Source: Streptomyces tirandamycinicus
Lineage (GTDB): Bacteria > Actinomycetota > Actinomycetes > Streptomycetales > Streptomycetaceae
Assembly: GCF_003097515.1 (NCBI RefSeq)
Contig: NZ_CP029188.1
Span: forward strand, 4,785,001 to 4,849,000
Direction: 5' to 3'
DNA: 64,000 bases
The position numbers and the translations under genes are program-made. Each line of letters opens with the position of its first letter. Positions within the stretch are counted from its first letter, which is position 1. Below the pieces are notes generated by a model that saw only the letters and a program-made list of their open reading frames with translations, ran no database searches and was not told where the DNA came from. Below are positions 16,348 to 24,353 of this stretch, in pieces.

Positions 16348-18693
16348 TTGTCAACCGAGGAAATGCGGCAGGAACAGCAATTCGTCTCGCTCGCCCATGA
16401 GCGGCTCGATCAGCTGCGCGGGGAGGCCGAGGCCGCTGTGCGTGCCACGATGGCGCAGGTCGGCACCGGTCGGCAGGCGCGGATGGAGCGCGATATCGAG
16501 GTGGCGGAGCGGTCCGCCTCACTCGCCGCTTTGAACGCCGCCGACTCCGGACTCTGTTTCGGGCGCGTCGACCGGCGCGACGGAGTGACGCATCACATCG
16601 GGCGACTCGGATTGCGCGCCGACGACGCCGAGCGCACTCCGCTGCTGATCGACTGGCGGGCGCCCGTCGCGCGCCCGTTCTATCTCGCGACGGGATACGA
16701 ACCGATGGGGCTGCGCCGGCGCCGGCACATCACCACCGAGGGCCGCACCGTCACCGCGCTGCACGACGAGATCATGGATCTCCGTGACCCGACCCGCACC
16801 GGTCACGAGTCGCACGACGCCGACGAGGTGCTCCTCGCCGCCCTCAACAGCGCCCGCACCGGCCGGATGGCGGACATCGTCTCCACGATCCAGGCCGAGC
16901 AGGACCGCATCATCCGCGCCCCGCAGCACGGGGTCCTGGTCGTCGAGGGAGGTCCCGGCACCGGCAAGACGGCCGTGGCGCTGCACCGCGCCGCGTACCT
17001 GCTGTACGCCCACCGGGAGCAGCTCGCCAAGCGGGCGGTGCTGATCGTCGGGCCCAACCCGGCGTTCCTCGGCTACATCGGCGAGGTGCTGCCCTCGCTG
17101 GGCGAGACCGGGGTGCTGCTGTCGACCGTCGGTGAGCTCTACCCCGGTATCCACGCCACCGGCACCGAGGGCCCCGCCGCCGCGGCGGTGAAGGGCCGCC
17201 CGGAGATGGCGGCCGTGCTCGCCGAGGCCGTACGGGACCGGCAGCGGGTGCCCGAGAAGGGGGAGCCGATCGTCATCGCGCACGACGACGGCGAGCTGGT
17301 CCTCGACTGGGACATCGCCGTGGAGGCGCGGCACAAGGCCCGTGAGACCGGGCTGCCGCACAATCTCGCCCGGCCGTACTTCGCCTTCCGCGTCATCGAC
17401 GACCTCACCACCCAGCTCGCCGACCGCATCGGCGAGGACCCGTACGGCGGCCCCAACTTCCTCGGCCCCGACGACATCGCCCAGCTCGGCAAGGCCGTCG
17501 CCGCCAGCGCCGAGGTGCACTCCGCCATCGCGTCGCTGTGGCCGCCGCTCGACCCGCAGGAGTTCCTCGCCGGCTACCTCGCGGACCCCACGCACCTCGA
17601 TGACGCCGACGCCGACCTGATCAGGCGCTCCGGTGGGCCGTGGACGCCGGCCGACGTGCCCCTGCTCGACGAGGCGGCGGAACTCCTCGGCGCGGACGAC
17701 TCCGCCGCCCGGGCCGCCGCCGAGGCCGAGCGGTCCCGCCGGATCGCCTACGCCCAGGGCGTGCTGGACGTCTCGTACGCCTCCCGCACCTACGAGTTCG
17801 AGGACAAGGAGGACGTCGACGCCGACGCCTCCGAGGTGCTGGCCGCCCACGACGTCATCGACGCCGAACGCATGGCCGAGCGCCAGGAGGAGGCGGACCA
17901 CCGCAGCGCCGCCGAGCGCGCCGCCGCCGACCGGACCTGGGCCTTCGGGCACATCATCGTCGACGAGGCGCAGGAGCTGTCGGCCATGGCCTGGCGGCTG
18001 CTGATGCGCCGCTGCCCGACCCGCTCGATGACGCTCGTCGGCGACCCGGCGCAGACCGGCGACCCGGCGCGGACCGGCGACCCGGCGCGGACCGGCGACC
18101 CGGCGCAGGCAGACGACCCGGGGCAGACCGGCGGTCCCGCGCAGGCCGGGGACCCGGCGGCGCCGTCCGCGCCGGGGTCCGAGGGGGAGGGCGTGGACTT
18201 CTGGCAGCGGATCCTCGCCCCCTACGTCGAGGACCGCTGGCGGCTGGCGCGGCTCGGGGTCAACTACCGTACGCCCGCGGAGATCATGGACTACGCCGCA
18301 GAGCGGCGCCGGCGCACCGACCCGCACTTCACCCCGCCCCGCTCCATCCGGTCCACCGGCACCGCCCCCTTCGAGCGCACCGCGGACCTGGCCGACGTGG
18401 CGGACCTCGCCGCCGCCGAGGTCCCGGAGGAGGGCCGGCTCGCCGTCATCGCGCCGCGCGAGCTGCACGGCGCGCTCACCGGCCTCGGCGGCGACGGGCC
18501 GCTCGACCTCTCCCGGCCCGTGGTGCTGCTCGACCCGCGCCAGGCCAAGGGCCTGGAGTTCGACACGGTGCTGGTGGTCGCGCCCGAGCGGATGCCGCCC
18601 AACGACCTCTATGTGGCGCTGACCAGGGCCACCCAGCGGCTCGGGGTCGTCACGCCGGCCTCAGCCACACCGTCGCCAGCGGCGGCAGGGTGA
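16348..18693 (+). CDS. HelD-like SF1 helicase (RNA polymerase-associated)
   Basis: A 781-residue UvrD-like ATPase of the HelD type. In Gram-positive bacteria HelD enters the RNA polymerase channels and releases stalled enzyme; the actinobacterial HelR branch also protects against rifamycins. Visible are an N-terminal coiled segment (about 1-60), DWRAPVARPFY (102-112), Walker A GGPGTGKTA (201-209), Walker B IIVDEAQELSAMAWR, motif III VGDPAQT, VNYRTPAEIMDYA and a final YVALTRATQRLGVV. Directly after motif III a six-residue unit is repeated six times (566-601). The TTG start at 16348 is set by AGGAG 5 bp upstream. Its 3' end overlaps the convergent glgB by 44 bp. I see no rifamycin-associated element upstream. 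Confidence 0.88.
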   Translation: MSTEEMRQEQQFVSLAHERLDQLRGEAEAAVRATMAQVGTGRQARMERDIEVAERSASLAALNAADSGLCFGRVDRRDGVTHHIGRLGLRADDAERTPLLIDWRAPVARPFYLATGYEPMGLRRRRHITTEGRTVTALHDEIMDLRDPTRTGHESHDADEVLLAALNSARTGRMADIVSTIQAEQDRIIRAPQHGVLVVEGGPGTGKTAVALHRAAYLLYAHREQLAKRAVLIVGPNPAFLGYIGEVLPSLGETGVLLSTVGELYPGIHATGTEGPAAAAVKGRPEMAAVLAEAVRDRQRVPEKGEPIVIAHDDGELVLDWDIAVEARHKARETGLPHNLARPYFAFRVIDDLTTQLADRIGEDPYGGPNFLGPDDIAQLGKAVAASAEVHSAIASLWPPLDPQEFLAGYLADPTHLDDADADLIRRSGGPWTPADVPLLDEAAELLGADDSAARAAAEAERSRRIAYAQGVLDVSYASRTYEFEDKEDVDADASEVLAAHDVIDAERMAERQEEADHRSAAERAAADRTWAFGHIIVDEAQELSAMAWRLLMRRCPTRSMTLVGDPAQTGDPARTGDPARTGDPAQADDPGQTGGPAQAGDPAAPSAPGSEGEGVDFWQRILAPYVEDRWRLARLGVNYRTPAEIMDYAAERRRRTDPHFTPPRSIRSTGTAPFERTADLADVADLAAAEVPEEGRLAVIAPRELHGALTGLGGDGPLDLSRPVVLLDPRQAKGLEFDTVLVVAPERMPPNDLYVALTRATQRLGVVTPASATPSPAAAG
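18043..18150. repeat. In-frame 18-bp tandem repeats inside the helicase gene
   Basis: Six units of gacccggcgcggaccggc or close variants fill 18043-18150; units two and three are identical. Each encodes a DPAxTG-like hexapeptide, continuing the DPAQ of helicase motif III. Confidence 0.92.
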
Positions 18694-20860
18694 GCTGCAC
18701 GCTGGTGCGGTGGCCGTGGGCGGTGACGGACTCGGGCTTCACCGGGTCGTCGTTGCGGACGTCCCCGCCGCCGTACCGCGCCGCGTCCGTGTTCAGCACC
18801 TCGGACCAGGCGGGCACGGAGGGCGGCACACCGAGCCGGTACTCGTGCCGCACCACCGGTGAGAAGTGGGAGACCGCCAGCAGCGGGGCGCCGTCGGCGT
18901 CGATACGCAGGAACGCGAAGACGTTGTCGTCGGCGGCCCCGCCGTCCACCCAGGAGAAGCCCTCGGGGACGGTGTCCCGCTGCCACAGCGCCGGAGTGGC
19001 CGCGTAGACCCGGTTCAGGTCGCGCACCAGGTCCCGCACCCCGCGGTGGTCGGCCTCGGCCGAGTAGGAGGGGTCGAGCAGCCACCAGTCCGGGCCGTGG
19101 CCCTCGGACCACTCGGCGCCCTGGGCGAACTCCTGCCCCATGAAGAGCAGTTGCTTGCCCGGGTGGGCCCACATGAAGCCGAGGTACGCCCGGTGGTTGG
19201 CGCGCTGCTGCCACCAGTCCCCGGGCATCTTCGACACCAGGGCGCGCTTGCCGTGCACGACCTCGTCGTGGGAGATCGGCAGCACGTAGTTCTCGCTGTA
19301 CGCGTACACCATCGAGAAGGTCATCTCGTTGTGGTGGAACCTGCGGTGCACCGGCTCGTGCTCGACGTAGCCGAGCGAGTCGTGCATCCAGCCCATGTTC
19401 CACTTCAGGCCGAAGCCGAGCCCGCCGAAGCCCGCCGGGCCCACATGGTGGGTCGCCCGGGTCACGCCGTCCCAGGCGGTGGACTCCTCGGCGATGGTCA
19501 CCACGCCGGGGCAACGCCGGTAGACGGTGGCGTTCATCTCCTGGAGGAAGGAGACGGCGTCGAGGTTCTCCCGGCCGCCGTGCTCGTTGGGGCTCCATTC
19601 GCCGTGCTCGCGGGAGTAGTCGAGGTACAGCATCGAGGCGACCGCGTCGACCCGGAGCCCGTCGATGTGGAACTCCTCGCACCAGTACACGGCGTTGGCG
19701 ACCAGGAAGTTGCGGACCTCCTTGCGCCCGTAGTCGAACTCCAGGGTGCCCCAGTCGGGGTGGGCCGCACGGGCCGGGTCGGAGTGCTCGTACAGCGGGC
19801 GTCCGTCGAACTCGGCGAGCGCCCAGTCGTCCCGGGGGAAGTGCGCAGGGACCCAGTCCATGATCACCCCGATCCCGGCGCGGTGCAGCGCGTCGACCAG
19901 GTGGCGGAAGTCGTCCGGGGTGCCCATCCGGGCCGTCGGCGCGTAGAAGCCGGTGACCTGGTAGCCCCACGAGCCGCCGAAGGGGTGCTCGGCCACCGGC
20001 ATCAGCTCGACATGGGTGAAGCCGAGGTCCTTGACGTAGGCGGGGAGCTGCTCGGCCAGTTGGCGGTACGTCAGGCCCGGTCGCCAGGACGGCAGATGCA
20101 CCTCGTAGACGGAGAACGGGGCCTCGTGGACCGGGCGGGTGCCGCGCCTCGCCATCCACGCCTCGTCGTGCCACACGTGGTGGGACTCGGCGACGACGGA
20201 CGCCGTCGCGGGCGGCACCTCGGTCCGGCGCGCCATCGGATCCGCCCGGAGTGTGCGGGAGCCGTCGGGGCGGGTGATCTCGAACTTGTACAGCGCGCCC
20301 TCGCCGACGCCGGGCAGGAACAGCTCCCACACCCCGGAGGAGCCCAGCGAGCGCATGGCGCAGGCCGTGCCGTCCCAGTGGTTGAAGTCCCCGACGACCC
20401 TGACCCCGCGGGCGTTGGGCGCCCAGACCGTGAAGCGGGTGCCCGTGACGCCCTGGTGCGTCATGGGCCGGGCGCCGAGGGCGTGCCACAGCTCCTCGTG
20501 GCGCCCCTCGCCGATCAGATGCAGATCGAGCTCGCCGATGGCGGGGAGGAAGCGGTACGGGTCCGCGAGCTCCAGGGTGGCCTCCTCGTACGCGACCTGG
20601 AGGGTGTACTCGGGGATCCTGCGCAGCGGGAGCAGCGCCGAGAAGAAGCCGTCGCCGTCGTCGTGCAGTTCGGCGCGCAGGCCCTTGGCCTGGACCGTCA
20701 CCGACTCCGCGTACGGCCGCAGCACCCGGAAGGCCACCCCGCCGCGCCCCAGGTGCGCCCCCAGGAGGGAGTGCGGATCGTGGTGCGTGCCGCCGAGCAG
20801 CCGTTCCCGGTCGGATTCGTCGAGCGGTGCGGCGGGGCGTACGCCGTTGCGGGGAGTCAC
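18650..20860 (-). CDS. glgB: 1,4-alpha-glucan branching enzyme
   Basis: Introduces alpha-1,6 branches into linear alpha-1,4 glucan. The 736-residue product has an N-terminal CBM48-containing region (about 25-230; HDPHSLLGAHLGRGGVAFRV, then VWAPNARGVRVVGDFNHWDG) and a GH13 catalytic barrel. The conserved regions are DWVPAHFP, GLRVDAVASMLYLDYSR (nucleophile Asp near 405), TIAEESTAW (acid Glu near 457) and LPISHDEVVHGK (near 531). The GTG at 20860 has AAGGAGG about 8 bp upstream. It is the last gene of glgE-treS-mak-glgB, 80 bp after mak, and acts on the linear polymer made by GlgE. Its last 44 bp lie antisense to the helicase gene. Confidence 0.97.
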   Translation of the reverse strand: MTPRNGVRPAAPLDESDRERLLGGTHHDPHSLLGAHLGRGGVAFRVLRPYAESVTVQAKGLRAELHDDGDGFFSALLPLRRIPEYTLQVAYEEATLELADPYRFLPAIGELDLHLIGEGRHEELWHALGARPMTHQGVTGTRFTVWAPNARGVRVVGDFNHWDGTACAMRSLGSSGVWELFLPGVGEGALYKFEITRPDGSRTLRADPMARRTEVPPATASVVAESHHVWHDEAWMARRGTRPVHEAPFSVYEVHLPSWRPGLTYRQLAEQLPAYVKDLGFTHVELMPVAEHPFGGSWGYQVTGFYAPTARMGTPDDFRHLVDALHRAGIGVIMDWVPAHFPRDDWALAEFDGRPLYEHSDPARAAHPDWGTLEFDYGRKEVRNFLVANAVYWCEEFHIDGLRVDAVASMLYLDYSREHGEWSPNEHGGRENLDAVSFLQEMNATVYRRCPGVVTIAEESTAWDGVTRATHHVGPAGFGGLGFGLKWNMGWMHDSLGYVEHEPVHRRFHHNEMTFSMVYAYSENYVLPISHDEVVHGKRALVSKMPGDWWQQRANHRAYLGFMWAHPGKQLLFMGQEFAQGAEWSEGHGPDWWLLDPSYSAEADHRGVRDLVRDLNRVYAATPALWQRDTVPEGFSWVDGGAADDNVFAFLRIDADGAPLLAVSHFSPVVRHEYRLGVPPSVPAWSEVLNTDAARYGGGDVRNDDPVKPESVTAHGHRTSVQLTLPPLATVWLRPA

Positions 20861-20939
20861 GGGGGACGGCCTCCTTGTACTCAGGGGGAAGATCGGGGGC
20901 AGGGGCAGGGGCAGGGGCGGTGCGGGGCGGTTGCGGGCG

Positions 20940-22352
20940 TCAGCCCGCGGGGCCGGCCAGGCGCTGGATGGCGGACATGGGGACCGGCAGCCAGTCCGGC
21001 CGGTGGCGGGCTTCGTACACGACCTCGTACACGGCCTTGTCGGTCTCGTAGGCGCGCAGCAGCTCCGCCTCGGCGCGCGGGTCGGAGCCCGAGGCGTCGG
21101 CGTAGCCCTCGCAGTACGCGGCCCGGCAGCGCGCCGCCCAGGCCGGGTTCCAGGGGCGGTGCGAGCGGGCCGCGTAGTCGAAGGAGCGCAGTATCCCGGC
21201 GATGTCGCGCACCGGGGGCTGCACCCGGCGGCGTTCGTCGAGCGGGCGGGCCGGCTCCCCCTCGAAGTCGATGACCGACCAGCCCCCGTCGGGTGTGCGC
21301 AGGGTCTGGCCGAGGTGCAGGTCGCCGTGGATGCGCTGGGCCCTGCCGTCGCCGTCGAAGGTCGCGCCGGCGATGGCGTCGAAGGCGGCGCGCAGCCCGC
21401 GGACGTACGGCAGCAGCGCGGGCACCGCCCGCAGTGCCGCGTCCAGCCGCTCGTTCATCGCCGTCGCCAGGTGCTCGGTCTGGGACCGGCTCAGCGAGAC
21501 GGTGGGCAGCGCTGCGGCGAGCGCGGTGTGCACCTCGGCCGTGGCCCGGCCCAGGGCCTGCGCCTCGCCGATGAAGTCGTCGCCGCCGGCGAGCGCCTTG
21601 AGCGCGAGCTGCCAGCCGTCCTGGGAGCCGCGGAGGAAGGGCTGGAGGACGCCGAGGGTGCAGGGCTCGGGGGTGTCCGACTCGAACCAGGCGACGGGCG
21701 CGGGCACCCGGTCGCAGCCGGCGCGGGCGAGCGCGAGGGGCAGTTCCAGATCGGGGTTGATGCCCGGGTACACCCGGCGGAAGATCTTGAGGATCAGTGA
21801 ATCCCCATATACCAGCGAGGAGTTGGACTGCTCGGCGTCGAGCACCCGGGCGCGCAGCCCGCCCGGGACGGGAGCGGCCCGGTCGAAGCGCAGCGGGCCG
21901 AACCGGCCGGGTGTGCGCAGCCGCTCCAGCAGCAGCCCCGCCAGCCGGGGGTCGTGCAGTCCCTCGTAGACGGTCCGTCCGGCGAGCGGCCCCTCGGCCA
22001 CGCGGCCGATCAGCGCCGGGGCGAGATACGGGGGGACCGCGGTGCGCACGCCCAGCAGCAGCTGGTAGCAGTCGCCGCCCGCCCCCGGGTCGCACCGTGC
22101 GGACGGTGCCCGCCCGGCGGTGGTCCTGGGGTTCAGGGCCTGGCCGGGCTGCCTGACGCGCAGCAGCAGATGGAGCAGTCCGGGGCCGGCCGCGTCGACC
22201 GGCAGCAGTTCGACCGCGGCCACCAGCGCGAAGCCGGTGACCGGGCGCCCCTTTCCCGCGAACCACCGCTGCCTGGGCAGCCACTCGCGCAGCAGGGGCG
22301 AGAGCGAAGGCAGCAGGGCGACGGGGGTCCGGGTGGATGCAGCCTCCGACAT
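20940..22352 (-). CDS. mak: Maltokinase (Pep2/Mak)
   Basis: Phosphorylates maltose with ATP to alpha-maltose 1-phosphate, the donor used by GlgE. The 470-residue protein has the aminoglycoside-phosphotransferase-like kinase fold. The N-terminal cap shows LPRQRWFAGKGRPV, typical of Mak. The phosphotransfer loop IHGDLHLGQTLRTPDGGW (near 340) and the metal-binding IDFEGEPARPLDERR follow. The ATG at 22352 is chosen because the family starts a short distance before LLREWLPRQRWFAGK; the open frame above it is spurious. It lies 225 bp downstream of treS (an unusually wide gap with a hairpin) and 80 bp before glgB. In other actinomycetes treS and mak may be fused; here they are separate. Confidence 0.93.
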   Translation of the reverse strand: MSEAASTRTPVALLPSLSPLLREWLPRQRWFAGKGRPVTGFALVAAVELLPVDAAGPGLLHLLLRVRQPGQALNPRTTAGRAPSARCDPGAGGDCYQLLLGVRTAVPPYLAPALIGRVAEGPLAGRTVYEGLHDPRLAGLLLERLRTPGRFGPLRFDRAAPVPGGLRARVLDAEQSNSSLVYGDSLILKIFRRVYPGINPDLELPLALARAGCDRVPAPVAWFESDTPEPCTLGVLQPFLRGSQDGWQLALKALAGGDDFIGEAQALGRATAEVHTALAAALPTVSLSRSQTEHLATAMNERLDAALRAVPALLPYVRGLRAAFDAIAGATFDGDGRAQRIHGDLHLGQTLRTPDGGWSVIDFEGEPARPLDERRRVQPPVRDIAGILRSFDYAARSHRPWNPAWAARCRAAYCEGYADASGSDPRAEAELLRAYETDKAVYEVVYEARHRPDWLPVPMSAIQRLAGPAG

Positions 22353-22442
22353 GGCATCGCGTCCTTTCCCCGGGCACACCACAGGTTGCGAAGAGTGTCC
22401 CGGATTGCGGCAAATAATAGCTGTCCGGGCTGTGCGTGGGGG

Positions 22443-22465
22443 TCCCCCCGCCGCAGGCAGGGGGA
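22443..22465. terminator. Hairpin in the treS-mak gap
   Basis: tccccccgcc and ggcaggggga form a stem around a short gca loop, with one bulged A. It lies in the only wide gap (22353-22577) of the cluster and may reduce read-through or stabilise the upstream mRNA. Confidence 0.45.
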
Positions 22466-22577
22466 GTGTCGGCGGAGGATGGTCCGTACGGACTCGGACC
22501 GGGTACCGATATGAGGGGGAGCGTGCCCCGCGCGGGGCGGTCCAACCGCCCCGCACACGACATGGCATGTGCCGGAA

Positions 22578-24353
22578 TCAGCCGCCCTTGCGCGTCCGGG
22601 CCCGGCGCCCGGGCCCGCGCGCCGAGCTCTCCGTGGCCACCGGCTCCCGGTGCAGCCGGAACCAGTAGAAGCCGTGCCCGGCCAGCGTCAGCAGGTACGG
22701 CCACTCGCCGATCGCCGGGAAGCGCACCCCGCCGATCAGCTCCACCGGATGGCGGCCGTTGTACCGGCGCAGGTCCAGCTCGGTCGGCTGGGCGAAGCGC
22801 GAGAAGTTGTTCACGCACAGCACCAGGTCGTCCGAGCCGTCCCCGGTCGCGGGCGCCTCGCGCAGATACGCCAGCACGGCCGGGTTCGACGAAGGGAGTT
22901 CGGTGAAGGTGCCGAGGCCGAAGGCGCGGTTCTGCTTCCTGATCTCGATCATCCGGCGGGTCCAGTGCAGCAGCGACGAGGGCGACGCCATGGAGGCCTC
23001 GACGTTGGCGACCTGGTAGCCGTAGACCGGGTCCATGATGGTCGGCAGGTAGAGCCGGCCGGGATCGCAGGACGAGAAGCCCGCGTTGCGGTCCGGGGTC
23101 CACTGCATCGGCGTGCGCACCGCGTCCCGGTCGCCCAGCCAGATGTTGTCGCCCATCCCGATCTCGTCCCCGTAGTAGAGGATCGGGGAGCCGGGCAGGG
23201 ACAGCAGCAGGGCGGTGAACAGCTCGATCTGGTTCCGGTCGTTGTCGAGCAGCGGGGCCAGCCGGCGGCGGATGCCGATGTTGGCGCGCATCCGCGGGTC
23301 CTTGGCGTACTCCGCGTACATGTAGTCGCGCTCCTCGTCGGTGACCATCTCCAGGGTCAGCTCGTCGTGGTTGCGCAGGAAGATGCCCCACTGGCAGTTC
23401 TTCGGGATCTGCGGGGTCTTTGCCAGGATCTCGGAGACCGGGTACCGGGACTCCCGCCGCACGGCCATGAAGATGCGCGGCATCACCGGGAAGTGGAAGG
23501 CCATGTGGCACTCGTCGCCGCCCGACGGGTAGTCGCCGAAGTAGTCGACCACGTCCTCGGGCCACTGGTTCGCCTCGGCCAGCAGCACCGTGTCCGGGTA
23601 GTGGGCGTCGATCTCCTTGCGGACCCGCTTGAGGAAGGAGTGGGTGGCCGGGAGGTTCTCGCAGTTGGTGCCCTCCTCCTGGTACAGGTACGGCACGGCG
23701 TCCAGCCGGAAGCCGTCGATGCCCAGGTCCAGCCAGAAGCGCAGAGCGGAGATGATCTCCTCCTGCACCGCCGGGTTCTCGTAGTTGAGGTCCGGCTGGT
23801 GGGAGAAGAAGCGGTGCCAGTAGTACTGCTTGCGGACCGGGTCGAAGGTCCAGTTGGAGGTCTCCGTGTCGACGAAGATGATCCGGGCGTCCTGGAACTG
23901 CTTGTCGTCGTCGGCCCAGACGTAGTAGTCGCCGTAGGGGCCGTCCGGGTTGCTCCGGGACTCCTGGAACCACGGGTGCTGGTCGCTGGTGTGGTTCATG
24001 ACGAAGTCGATGATGACCCGCATCCCGCGCTGGTGCGCGGCGTCCACGAACTCGACGAAGTCGGCGAGGTCGCCGAACTCCGGCAGCACCGAGGTGTAGT
24101 CGGCGACGTCGTAACCCCCGTCGCGGAGAGGGGACTTGAAGAACGGCGGCAGCCACAGGCAGTCCACGCCCAGCCACTGCAGATAGTCCAGCTTGGCGGT
24201 GAGCCCCCTGAGGTCGCCGATGCCGTCGCCGTTGCTGTCCTGGAAGGTGCGCACCAGCACCTCGTAGAACACGGCGCGTTTGAACCAGTCGGGGTCCCGG
24301 TCCTTGGCGGGGGTGTCCTCGAAGGTGTCGGGGACGGGCTCGTTGACGATCAT
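22578..24353 (-). CDS. treS: Trehalose synthase (maltose alpha-D-glucosyltransferase)
   Basis: Interconverts trehalose and maltose. The 591-residue GH13 enzyme begins DPDWFKRAVFYEVLVRTF, the usual TreS N-terminus. Conserved regions are DFVMNHTSDQH, GFRLDAVPYLYQ (nucleophile Asp near 218), LLAEANQW (Glu near 259) and LRNHDELT (near 331), plus the C-terminal beta domain ending AGHGFYWFRL. No maltokinase domain is fused to it. The ATG at 24353 overlaps the glgE stop (ATGA), so translation is coupled to glgE. It supplies maltose to Mak. Confidence 0.96.
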   Translation of the reverse strand: MIVNEPVPDTFEDTPAKDRDPDWFKRAVFYEVLVRTFQDSNGDGIGDLRGLTAKLDYLQWLGVDCLWLPPFFKSPLRDGGYDVADYTSVLPEFGDLADFVEFVDAAHQRGMRVIIDFVMNHTSDQHPWFQESRSNPDGPYGDYYVWADDDKQFQDARIIFVDTETSNWTFDPVRKQYYWHRFFSHQPDLNYENPAVQEEIISALRFWLDLGIDGFRLDAVPYLYQEEGTNCENLPATHSFLKRVRKEIDAHYPDTVLLAEANQWPEDVVDYFGDYPSGGDECHMAFHFPVMPRIFMAVRRESRYPVSEILAKTPQIPKNCQWGIFLRNHDELTLEMVTDEERDYMYAEYAKDPRMRANIGIRRRLAPLLDNDRNQIELFTALLLSLPGSPILYYGDEIGMGDNIWLGDRDAVRTPMQWTPDRNAGFSSCDPGRLYLPTIMDPVYGYQVANVEASMASPSSLLHWTRRMIEIRKQNRAFGLGTFTELPSSNPAVLAYLREAPATGDGSDDLVLCVNNFSRFAQPTELDLRRYNGRHPVELIGGVRFPAIGEWPYLLTLAGHGFYWFRLHREPVATESSARGPGRRARTRKGG

